Assembly: GCA_964613945.1 (NCBI GenBank)
Contig: CAZTJC010000015.1
Location: 1 to 64,000, forward strand
Reading direction: 5' to 3'
Length of the DNA stretch: 64,000 nucleotides
DNA from: JAVVHH01 sp964613945
Lineage (GTDB): Bacteria; Pseudomonadota; Alphaproteobacteria; Acetobacterales; Acetobacteraceae
Shown: positions 24,503-31,705 of the stretch, in pieces
Layout of the letters: each line of letters opens with the position of its first letter
How positions within the stretch are numbered: position 1 is the first letter of the stretch
Notes under the pieces: generated by a model
Databases searched by the model: none
Seen by the model: only the letters and a program-made list of their open reading frames with translations
Told to the model about the DNA's origin: nothing
Made by a program: the position numbers and the translations under genes

Positions 24503-25432
24503 TTACAGGCCGTGACCGCTTTCGGCGGCCTTGGCCATGGCGCGAATTGGCGCGAGACGCTCCAACTCGCGATGCGACACGGTGACCTGTAACGCTTCCA
24601 TACCCAACTTCCTGTTCGCCTTCAGCTCACGGGTCAATCGCTCCGCAATATGCACGGAACGGTGGCGGCCGCCGGTGCAGCCAATTCCGATTGTGGCATA
24701 TTTCTTTCCCTCTTGGATGAAGCGCGGCACGACTAAGGTCAGCAGCGACTGTATTCCAAGAAAGAAGCGCTCAAAGTCTGGATCGGCTTCTACGTAAGCG
24801 CCGACGTCGCGATCCATTCCTGTCCGCGGGCGTAATATAGGGTCGTAATGCGGATTACGAAGAAATCTGGCATCGAATACCATGTCGGCCTCGCGCGGCA
24901 GACCCGCGGGGAATGCGAAGGACAGGATGGCAAGGGTCATGCCCGGCACGCTGCCGTCTTCGGCGAGGCCAGGGCCGAACCGTTGCTCGATGCGGCGGCG
25001 AAGTTCGGCAAGCGGCAATTCGGATGTATCGAGCACCAGGTCGGCGTCCAGCCGCAGCGGCGCGGTCGCCACCTCCTCGGCGCTGATTCCGTCGATGACC
25101 CGGCCTTGCGGTGAGAGCGGATGCCGCCGCCGGGTCTCGGTGAAGCGGCGAAGGAGCACGGCTTCTTCGGCCCAGGCATAGACGAGATCGACGCGGATCT
25201 CGGGCGTTTCGCGGACACGCGCGACGATGTGGCGCACCTGTTCGGCATCAAAGCCGCGGCTTCGGCAGTCCAGGCCAATGGCAGTGGGTTGCTCGGCGCG
25301 GGAAACCAGCGTCTCCAGCAGGGTCAGCGGCGGATTATCAATGGCGTTGTAGCCGATGTCCTCGAGGGCACGCAGGATCGAGGCCTTGCCGGCGCCGGAA
25401 AGCCCGGTGACGACCACGAGGCGCTTCACCAT
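24503..25432 (-). CDS. rapZ: RNase adapter protein RapZ / nucleotide-binding UPF0042 protein
   Basis: 309 residues. It has an N-terminal P-loop (VVVTGLSGAGKASILRALED) and a C-terminal domain with IGIGCTGGRHRSVHIAERL. In enterobacteria RapZ binds GlmZ/GlmY RNAs and controls GlmS. In alphaproteobacteria it is regularly clustered with PTS genes, as here. The Walker A carries Ala-Ser where many homologues have Lys-Ser/Ser after GAGK. Its start overlaps the hprK stop by a few bases. Confidence 0.93.
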   Translation of the reverse strand: MVKRLVVVTGLSGAGKASILRALEDIGYNAIDNPPLTLLETLVSRAEQPTAIGLDCRSRGFDAEQVRHIVARVRETPEIRVDLVYAWAEEAVLLRRFTETRRRHPLSPQGRVIDGISAEEVATAPLRLDADLVLDTSELPLAELRRRIEQRFGPGLAEDGSVPGMTLAILSFAFPAGLPREADMVFDARFLRNPHYDPILRPRTGMDRDVGAYVEADPDFERFFLGIQSLLTLVVPRFIQEGKKYATIGIGCTGGRHRSVHIAERLTRELKANRKLGMEALQVTVSHRELERLAPIRAMAKAAESGHGL

Positions 25433-25851
25433 GAAGTAAAGGCCCCGGTGTGTTGCACAACCCGGCCCAGCGCACAGTCGAGCGCCATATCCAGGCGTTT
25501 GACAGCTGAGGCCTGGCTTGGATCGATGGTCACCATTGGGCAGCCGAAAGCACCGGTGCGCGGGTGCGGCAGGCGATCAGGGCGGGCAAGCTCGACTTCG
25601 AGGATGAGCGGCACTGGTGCGCTGTGCGGGAGCCGGACGATGCCGAGGCCACGAATTTCGAGCAATCCTTGCAAAGCAGTAGGCGCGCGCGCGACGCCGT
25701 CGCTGATCTCCACCTGGTCGTCGGCAACGAGGCTGTAGCCGCGATCGATAAGGCGCAGCAAAAGATCGGATTTGCCCGAACCAGGCACTCCGGTAAGTAA
25801 AACTCCGCTGCCATCACGGGCGGCACAACTGGCATGGATGAGCATCTCCAA
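25426..25851 (-). CDS. hprK: HPr kinase/phosphorylase, short alphaproteobacterial form
   Basis: 141 residues, corresponding to the catalytic domain only, compared with about 310 for the Firmicutes enzyme. Walker A is LLTGVPGSGKSDLLLRLID, followed by LVADDQVEI and the LEIRGLGI signature loop. The N-terminal regulatory domain is absent, which is normal in this class. It would phosphorylate the regulatory Ser of HPr. It heads the leftward PTS operon, and the parS palindrome lies 50 bases upstream of its start. Confidence 0.92.
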   Translation of the reverse strand: MEMLIHASCAARDGSGVLLTGVPGSGKSDLLLRLIDRGYSLVADDQVEISDGVARAPTALQGLLEIRGLGIVRLPHSAPVPLILEVELARPDRLPHPRTGAFGCPMVTIDPSQASAVKRLDMALDCALGRVVQHTGAFTSW

Positions 25852-25901
25852 CGCTGTTGTGATCTGCTTTGGCCCGAAAGGGAAGCGTGCAGTTTTTCTA
25901 G

Positions 25902-25917
25902 TGTTTCACGTGAAACA
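25902..25917. other. parS: parS centromere-like site (ParB binding site)
   Basis: The 16-bp palindrome TGTTTCACGTGAAACA matches the canonical bacterial chromosomal parS consensus at every position. ParB loads at such sites, spreads and recruits ParA and SMC for origin segregation. Bacterial parS sites cluster around the replication origin. It sits in the 74-base gap between the chvG stop and the hprK start. Confidence 0.93.
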
Positions 25918-25925
25918 AACGCCTC

Positions 25926-27593
25926 TCAAGCAGCCCTTGGCAGCCTAACAATGAAGCGGGCGCCAACTACGCGGCCACTCTCATCACTGCGGTTCTCGGC
26001 ACCGATTTTACCCTTCAGCGCTTCGACGATTTGTCGGCTAATCGACAGGCCTAGCCCGGAGTGTTGACCGAATTGCTCGCCGGCGGGGCGCTCGGAATAA
26101 AAGCGGTCGAAGACATGCTCCAGCTTGCCGGCGGGAATGCCAGGCCCTTCATCCTCCACCGCGATCTCGATCGTGTTGCCGGCATCTGAGGCGCGGACGC
26201 GGATGGAGCCGCCAGGGGGAGAGAAGCTGCTGGCGTTGCCAATGAGATTGCGCAGGACCTGGACAAGCCGTCCCTCGACGGCAAGCACCTTCAGCGGCGT
26301 TTGCGGCAAGTCGAGCAGCATCAACGGATCCGTGTCCTTGCGGGTCGCGTCGTGGATTTCAGCCAGCGTCGACAGTAGCGGCACGACGTCCATGGCCTCC
26401 GGCGCGGCGCGGGAGAGTTCGGCATCGACCCGACTGGCGTCGCTGATGTCGCTGATCAAGCGATCGAGGCGGATGACGTCTTCGGAGATGATGGACAGCA
26501 GGCGCCGTTGCTGTGCCGGGTCCTCAATGCGACGAAGGGTTTCTATGGCGCTGCGGATGGAACTGAGCGGGTTCTTGATCTCGTGCGCGACATCGGCCGC
26601 GAAGCGCTCGGTGGCATCCATGCGGTGCCACAACGCACCGGCGCTCTCGGCGAGCGCAATCGCCAGTTCGCCGACCTCGTCGGAGCGATGCAGCAGCGTC
26701 TCGGGCACACTACCGGCGCGTCCCTTGCCTTCGCGCATATCGTGTGCCGCTTCGGCCAGGCGGAGGATCGGGCGAGCGATGGTGCGGGAGAGATAGAGCG
26801 AGAGCGCCACGGTGAGGACGAAGGCGAGGGCGAACAGGCCCAGGATGCTGACGCGGACTGCAAGGACGCTGTCATCGACCTCGCGCGCATCGCGGGTCAG
26901 TAGCACGATGCCGATGACCTGGCGGGCACGCTGCACCGGCTCGGCGACGGTGACCAGCAGGCGATCGTCCGGCGTGCGGCGGATATAGGGCGGCATCTCG
27001 CGACCCGCCGTGGAGCCGGTCATGCGGAGTTCTTCGCGCACGTTGGGCTGCCACTCCGCCCCAGCGCCGTTCTGGCTTACCTCTACGACCGGGCCATGAG
27101 CAGGCCGTGGAAGGATGGAAAGCAGCCGGTCGTAGATCGACCCGATGGTGCCGAGCACCGGCCCACGGTCGACGGCCGGCGGCAGCGGGGTGGTGACCAC
27201 GGCGCCGCCTGTGCCCTCACGCACGCGGCTGTCGGCGATGAGCTGGCCGTCGGGAGCGTAGAGCCGGGCCTGAGCGTTGGGGGTCGGCTCGGTAAGGCGG
27301 CGCAGCAGCGGGCGGGCGAGGTCGGGCTGGAGCTGTGGGTTGTCTCCGTCGGCCTCGCGGACGGCGCTTTCGCCGAGCGCACCGCCATAGATGCGCGCCT
27401 GTTCCCGCAACGCCTGCACTTCGGCCTCGAGCAACCCGGCCTGGAACTGATCTAGGTAGAGCACGGCAGCGACCAGCAGCACGAGCGGCAGTGCGTTGAC
27501 GAGCAGGATCCGACGCAGCAGCGGCGACACCCAGTGTCGCGGTGTCGTGCGCTGGGTGTCGATGATGGGAGGATTGTAGCCGCTATCGGGCAT
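25926..27593 (-). CDS. chvG: Sensor histidine kinase ChvG (ExoS-like)
   Basis: 555-residue membrane sensor kinase. A cytoplasmic leader is followed by a first transmembrane helix (ILLVNALPLVLLVAAVLYL), a large periplasmic sensor domain of about 230 residues and a second helix (VSILGLFALAFVLTVALSLY). Then come HAMP, the phosphoacceptor H-box (FAADVAHEIKNPLSSIRSA), N-box (NLIGNASSFSPPGG) and G-boxes (DEGPGI, GLGLSIS). The start is taken as ATG at 27593, seven bases after chvI. In rhizobia ChvG/ChvI responds to acid and envelope stress and controls exopolysaccharide, motility and metabolism. Here it lies between chvI and the PTS genes, the conserved alphaproteobacterial order. Confidence 0.93.
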   Translation of the reverse strand: MPDSGYNPPIIDTQRTTPRHWVSPLLRRILLVNALPLVLLVAAVLYLDQFQAGLLEAEVQALREQARIYGGALGESAVREADGDNPQLQPDLARPLLRRLTEPTPNAQARLYAPDGQLIADSRVREGTGGAVVTTPLPPAVDRGPVLGTIGSIYDRLLSILPRPAHGPVVEVSQNGAGAEWQPNVREELRMTGSTAGREMPPYIRRTPDDRLLVTVAEPVQRARQVIGIVLLTRDAREVDDSVLAVRVSILGLFALAFVLTVALSLYLSRTIARPILRLAEAAHDMREGKGRAGSVPETLLHRSDEVGELAIALAESAGALWHRMDATERFAADVAHEIKNPLSSIRSAIETLRRIEDPAQQRRLLSIISEDVIRLDRLISDISDASRVDAELSRAAPEAMDVVPLLSTLAEIHDATRKDTDPLMLLDLPQTPLKVLAVEGRLVQVLRNLIGNASSFSPPGGSIRVRASDAGNTIEIAVEDEGPGIPAGKLEHVFDRFYSERPAGEQFGQHSGLGLSISRQIVEALKGKIGAENRSDESGRVVGARFIVRLPRAA

Positions 27594-27600
27594 GATGCGC

Positions 27601-28302
27601 TCAGTGGTCTTTGTAGCGGTAGCCGATGCCGTAGAGCGTCTCGATGTGATCGAAATTGTCGTCGCTAGTGCGGAATTTCTTGCGCACACGCTTGATGTGG
27701 CTGTCGATGGTGCGGTCGTCGACATAGATGTTGTCGCCGTAAGCAGCGTCGATCAGCTGGTCGCGCGACTTCACCATGCCAGGTCGTGCGGCCAGGGCTT
27801 TGACGAGCAGGAACTCCGTCACCGTCAGTTGGATGTCGTTCCCGTGCCAGAGACATTGATGCTTGGTCTCGTCGAGCGTCAGCTCGCCGCGCACCATCAC
27901 ACCCCCCGGTGCCGCGCCGGAGCCTTCGGCCCGGCTAGCGTCGTTGCGGCGGAGCAGGGCGCGGATGCGCTCGATCAGCAAGCGTTGGCTGAACGGCTTG
28001 GTGATGTAGTCGTCCGCGCCGAGGCGCAGGCCCATCAACTCGTCGACTTCCTCGTCCTTGCTGGTGAGGAAGATGACCGGCAAGGCGCTGCGGGTGCGCA
28101 GGCGTTGCAGCAATTCCATGCCGTCCATGCGCGGCATTTTGATGTCGAGCACGGCCAGGTCGACCGGCTTGGCCGTTATTCCTTGCAGGGCGCTCTCGCC
28201 ATCCGTGTAGGTGCGGACGAGAAAACCTTCCTGCTCGAGCGTCATTGCGACGGAAGTGAGGATGTTCCGGTCGTCGTCGACGAGCGCGATCGTTTGCTTC
28301 AT
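27601..28302 (-). CDS. chvI: Response regulator ChvI, OmpR family
   Basis: 233 residues. The receiver domain has the acidic pocket DDD at the start, the phosphoacceptor Asp in LAVLDIKMPRMDGMELL and the conserved Lys in YITKPFS. The winged-helix output domain has LTVTEFLLVKALAARPGMV then KSRDQLIDAAYG and IDSHIKRVRKKF. The start is ATG at 28302. The longer frame overlaps the divergent gene. It forms an operon with chvG, its cognate kinase. Confidence 0.95.
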   Translation of the reverse strand: MKQTIALVDDDRNILTSVAMTLEQEGFLVRTYTDGESALQGITAKPVDLAVLDIKMPRMDGMELLQRLRTRSALPVIFLTSKDEEVDELMGLRLGADDYITKPFSQRLLIERIRALLRRNDASRAEGSGAAPGGVMVRGELTLDETKHQCLWHGNDIQLTVTEFLLVKALAARPGMVKSRDQLIDAAYGDNIYVDDRTIDSHIKRVRKKFRTSDDNFDHIETLYGIGYRYKDH

Positions 28303-28334
28303 GACCTTGACCTTGGCTTCGGTGTCCCCTCGTA

Positions 28335-28353
28335 GCGCAAGATTGTGGCGCAA
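28335..28353. repeat. Direct repeat GCGCAA-N7-GCGCAA between chvI and the HugZ-like gene
   Basis: Two identical hexamers start 13 bases apart in the 64-base divergent intergenic region. OmpR-family regulators bind tandem half-sites with roughly this spacing, so autoregulation by ChvI is possible. The second copy lies just before the likely Shine-Dalgarno of the rightward gene. Confidence 0.3.
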
Positions 28354-28366
28354 TGGAGTGAACTCG

Positions 28367-29080
28367 GTGGAAGATAACGCGAAATCGGACGCGGCTTGGG
28401 CGGCGATCAAACTTCTACGCGCAAGCCGGGCCGCGACGATCGCCACGGTGGCCGATGGACAACCCTTCGCCTCGCTCATTACGCCGGCCTCGGCCCCGGA
28501 TCGATCCCTGCTGATGCTGCTCTCGGGTCTGTCGCCGCACACGCGTCATCTTCGGGCCGAGCCGCGCTGCTCGGTCATGGTGATGGGCACTCCGACCAGC
28601 CCCAATCCACAGACGGCGCCACGGCTCAGCTTGAGCGGCACTGCCACGCCAGAGCCCGATCCGGCGCTCAAGGCACGTTGGGTCGCGCTGCATCCCTATG
28701 CCGCCTTCTACGCCGATCTTGGCGACTTCCAGCTATGGCGGTTCCGCGGCGAGATCGGTCAGTTCGTCGGCGGGTTCGCCAGCGCGCATCGATTCGGACC
28801 GACGCAACTGGCGGCCGAGGCAGCGGCCGTGACCGCGTTGGGCGCAGCCGAGAGCCGCGTGATCGAGCACTGCAACGACGATCATGCCGAGGCGATGGAT
28901 GCCATCGCAACCGCACACGGCGCATCTGGCACCGGCTGGCGCATGGTGACGTGCGACGTCGACGGCTGCGATCTCGCGCGGAAGGAGGCGGTGGTGCGGG
29001 TTGCCTGGGCGGCGCCCGTTGCCGATCCGGGAGCGGTGCGGAGCGAACTCGTCCGGCTCGCCGCCTGGGCGCGGAAGTAG
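28367..29080 (+). CDS. HugZ-like pyridoxamine 5'-phosphate oxidase-fold protein
   Basis: 237 residues. The N-terminal split-barrel (PNPOx-like) domain starts AAWAAIKLLRASRAATIATV and contains GQPFASLITPASAPDRS. A C-terminal DUF2470-type domain has AESRVIEHCNDDHAEAMDAI. This two-domain layout is that of HugZ/HutZ heme-degrading or heme-utilisation proteins, although many members are only general flavin- or heme-binding. The start is taken as GTG at 28367 with GGAG eight bases upstream. An ATG much further upstream lies inside chvI. It is divergent from chvI. Confidence 0.83.
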   Translation: MEDNAKSDAAWAAIKLLRASRAATIATVADGQPFASLITPASAPDRSLLMLLSGLSPHTRHLRAEPRCSVMVMGTPTSPNPQTAPRLSLSGTATPEPDPALKARWVALHPYAAFYADLGDFQLWRFRGEIGQFVGGFASAHRFGPTQLAAEAAAVTALGAAESRVIEHCNDDHAEAMDAIATAHGASGTGWRMVTCDVDGCDLARKEAVVRVAWAAPVADPGAVRSELVRLAAWARK

Positions 29081-29138
29081 GGCCGGGCTGGACCGGGGCC
29101 GGGCTGATCATTATGTAGATCGGCAACGTTTCATAATT

Positions 29139-29151
29139 CGTGTTAAACACG
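29139..29151. promoter_or_regulatory. Palindrome upstream of pckA, candidate operator
   Basis: CGTGTTAAACACG is a perfect 6+1+6 palindrome 22 bases before the pckA start. It is directly downstream of a possible -10 element (CATAAT at 29132-29137). The placement fits repression of pckA. LacI/GalR-type PckR controls pckA in Sinorhizobium, but whether this is that kind of site is not established here. Confidence 0.45.
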
Positions 29152-29173
29152 CGATCGACGCAGGAGCATCCGA

Positions 29174-30805
29174 TTGAGCCCGTTACGTCCTCTTGCCGAT
29201 CACGACACGACGCGCGCGCTGCACCGCACGGGAGTGTCCACGACCAGTCCGGTATTCGCCAACCTTTCCGCATCGCAGCTGGTCACGGAGGCGTTGCGGC
29301 GCGAGGAGGGGCGGCTGTCCAGCGATGGCGCCCTGCTGGTGAAGACTGGAGTGCATACCGGGCGCTCGGTGCAGGACAAGTTCACCGTCGCCGATCCGGA
29401 GATCGAAGCTGACGTCTGGTGGCGGATGGGCAATCAGAAGCTCGACCCGGCGAAGTTTGAGATCCTGCGCGGCCGCATCCTCTCCTATCTGCAGGGTCGC
29501 GAGCTGTTCACACAGGATCTGTATGCCGGGGCCGATCCGGCCTACCGCGTCCGCGTCCGCCTGGTCAGCACGGAGGCGTGGCACACCCTGTTCGCCCGTA
29601 ACATGTTCATCCGGCCCACGGCCGAAGAGCTTGTCGGATTCGAACCGGACTGGGTCATCCTCCACGCGCCGAACCTGCAGGCGGACCCGGCGACCGACGG
29701 CGTGCGCTCCACCACCGCCATCGCCGTGTCGTTCACCCAGAAGGTGATCTGCATTGCCGGCAGCGAGTATGGCGGCGAGATCAAGAAGTCGATCTTCGGC
29801 GTGATGAACTGGAAGCTGCCGGAGGAGGGCGTGTTGCCCATGCACTGCAGCGCCAATGTCGCGCGCGGCGCCGACGGCAAGCAGGGTGACGTGGCGCTGT
29901 TCTTCGGGTTGTCGGGCACCGGCAAGACGACGCTGTCCTCCGACCCGAATCGGCCGCTGATCGGCGACGACGAGCATGGTTGGGGCCCGGACGGGATCTT
30001 CAACTTCGAAGGCGGCTGCTACGCCAAGGTCATCAACCTGAGCGCCGAGGCGGAGCCGGAAATCTATGCCGCCACACATCGGTTCGGCACCGTGCTGGAG
30101 AACGTCGTCGCCGACGAGCAGGGCAGGCTGGACCTCACCGACGGGTCGCTGACTGAGAACACGCGGTCCTGCTACCCGATCGAATTCATCCCAAACTGCG
30201 ACCTGACGGGCCGGGCCGGGCATCCGAAGAACGTCGTGATGCTCACCGCCGATGCGTTCGGCGTGCTGCCGCCGATCAGCAAGCTGTCGGAAGCCCAGGC
30301 GATGTATCATTTCCTGTCGGGCTACACCGCCAAGGTCGCCGGCACCGAGAAGGGCATGGGCAAGGAGCCGCAAGCCACGTTCAGCACTTGCTTCGGGGCA
30401 CCGTTCATCCCGCGCCGGCCGGAAGTGTATGGCAAGATGCTGGCCGAACTGGTGCGCAAGCACGGGGCCGATTGCTGGCTGGTCAATACCGGATGGACTG
30501 GTGGCGCCTACGGCACCGGCAAGCGCATGAGCATCCAGCACACGCGGGCGTTGCTGGCGGCGGTGCTGGACGGCAGCCTCAAGGATGCGCGGTTCGAGCG
30601 CGACCGTTTCTTCGGCCTGATGTTCCCGCAAGACGTCCCGGGCATCCCGAACGAGGTGCTCGATCCCCGGTCGGCCTGGTCCGACACGGCGGCCTACGAC
30701 AAGGCCGCCACCGATTTGGCCGCCCGCTTCGAGAAGAACTTCACGACGTTCGATGCTCTGGTTGACGACAAGGTCCGTGCCGTCGCGATCCGGGCAGCCG
30801 CCTGA
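29174..30805 (+). CDS. pckA: Phosphoenolpyruvate carboxykinase (ATP)
   Basis: 543 residues. It catalyses oxaloacetate + ATP to PEP + CO2 + ADP, the first step of gluconeogenesis. The P-loop is GLSGTGKTTLSSDPNRPLIG (about residue 247), the metal-binding kinase-2 motif is IGDDEHGWG, and GVMNWKLPEEGVLPMHCSAN and NTGWTGGAYG are conserved. The start is TTG at 29174 with AGGAG upstream. A regulatory palindrome lies in the leader. Its position beyond chvI, chvG and the PTS genes is a conserved alphaproteobacterial arrangement linking carbon state and PEP supply. Confidence 0.97.
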   Translation: MSPLRPLADHDTTRALHRTGVSTTSPVFANLSASQLVTEALRREEGRLSSDGALLVKTGVHTGRSVQDKFTVADPEIEADVWWRMGNQKLDPAKFEILRGRILSYLQGRELFTQDLYAGADPAYRVRVRLVSTEAWHTLFARNMFIRPTAEELVGFEPDWVILHAPNLQADPATDGVRSTTAIAVSFTQKVICIAGSEYGGEIKKSIFGVMNWKLPEEGVLPMHCSANVARGADGKQGDVALFFGLSGTGKTTLSSDPNRPLIGDDEHGWGPDGIFNFEGGCYAKVINLSAEAEPEIYAATHRFGTVLENVVADEQGRLDLTDGSLTENTRSCYPIEFIPNCDLTGRAGHPKNVVMLTADAFGVLPPISKLSEAQAMYHFLSGYTAKVAGTEKGMGKEPQATFSTCFGAPFIPRRPEVYGKMLAELVRKHGADCWLVNTGWTGGAYGTGKRMSIQHTRALLAAVLDGSLKDARFERDRFFGLMFPQDVPGIPNEVLDPRSAWSDTAAYDKAATDLAARFEKNFTTFDALVDDKVRAVAIRAAA

Positions 30806-31401
30806 TGTCGGAACCCGGCTATGCCGACCCCGGTTATTTCGAGCAGCTATATGCCAGGGACCCCGACCCCTGGAAGTTTGCCACCAGCGACTATGAGCGC
30901 GACAAGTATGCCGCCACACTCGCGGCGCTGCCGGAACGTCGGTTCGTCAGCGGCTTCGAGATCGGGTGCAGCATCGGCGTGCTCACCAAGCAGTTGGCGG
31001 AGCGCTGCGACAGCCTGCTCGGGGTCGACGTCTCCGACATTGCATTGAAGCAAGCGCGGGAACGTTGCCCAGGGGTGAAGTTCGAGAACATGGACCTCAG
31101 GTCGACCTGGCCGGAAGGACAGTTCGACCTGATCCTGTTTTCAGAAGTGCTGTATTATCTCGGCCTCGACGGCATCCGCCGGGTCGCGGAACACACGGTG
31201 AGGAGCCTGGGCCCGGGCGGTGTCGTCGCGCTGGTCAACTGGTTCGGGCCGACGGACGGGGCCTGCACCGGGGACGAGGCGGCGGAATTGTTTATTTCGG
31301 CGTCCGCTTCGCGGCTTTCGCCGCTGACGCAGGTGCGGGCGGAGAAGTATCGGCTGGACGTGCTGTTGGCGGATCGGAGCACTGCACACCCGACGACGTG
31401 A
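30805..31401 (+). CDS. NodS-like SAM-dependent methyltransferase
   Basis: 198 residues. It has a class I methyltransferase fold of the NodS type: an N-terminal DPGYFEQLYARDPDPWKFAT leader, the SAM-binding motif GFEIGCSIGVLTKQLAERCD, LGVDVSDIALKQARER, and FDLILFSEVLYYLGLDGIRR. NodS proper N-methylates chitooligosaccharides, but homologues outside nod clusters have unknown substrates. The ATG overlaps the pckA stop (TGATG), so it is co-translated with pckA, an unexplained pairing. Its last 110 bases overlap a convergent lipoprotein gene. Confidence 0.85.
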   Translation: MSEPGYADPGYFEQLYARDPDPWKFATSDYERDKYAATLAALPERRFVSGFEIGCSIGVLTKQLAERCDSLLGVDVSDIALKQARERCPGVKFENMDLRSTWPEGQFDLILFSEVLYYLGLDGIRRVAEHTVRSLGPGGVVALVNWFGPTDGACTGDEAAELFISASASRLSPLTQVRAEKYRLDVLLADRSTAHPTT

Positions 31402-31705
31402 CGATGACGTTGCCCTGCCGGTTGCCGCTCTGGAGTTCCTCGGCGGTGCACCAGCGGAGACGGCCGTAACCGTGATCGGCCATGCAGGACTGGGTCGCGT
31501 CGCTGATCTGGCTCCACCGACGCACCGGCGAGCTGAACCAGGCCAGGCCGGTCTTGGCGTTATGTTGGTTCACCTCAGTGGTCGACTTGCTCCGGCAGGC
31601 GTCGCGATCTGCGACGTAGACCGGGTTTGACGTGTCCACGCGCGCCGGTGGCCGATAGCCGCAAGCGGTGAGCATCAGCAGGGCGGCGAACGACAAGTGT
31701 CTCAC
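31292..31705 (-). CDS. Small lipoprotein, unknown function
   Basis: 137 residues. A lipoprotein signal (MRHLSFAALLMLTACGY, lipobox LTAC) precedes a short mature domain with four cysteines and a Pro/Ala/Lys-rich tail (PPAPASAAKAAKRTPK). The conserved-looking core is DACRSKSTTEVNQHN and SDATQSCMADHGYGR. The gene overlaps the S10 peptidase stop upstream (ATGA-type) and runs 110 bases into the 3' end of the convergent methyltransferase. The function is unknown. The N-terminal lipobox makes it credible. Confidence 0.7.
   Translation of the reverse strand: MRHLSFAALLMLTACGYRPPARVDTSNPVYVADRDACRSKSTTEVNQHNAKTGLAWFSSPVRRWSQISDATQSCMADHGYGRLRWCTAEELQSGNRQGNVIVTSSGVQCSDPPTARPADTSPPAPASAAKAAKRTPK

Noticed and set aside
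29183..30919. 578-codon minus-strand frame opposite pckA
   Set aside because: Entirely antisense to full-length pckA with all motifs intact; no domain in the shadow translation.
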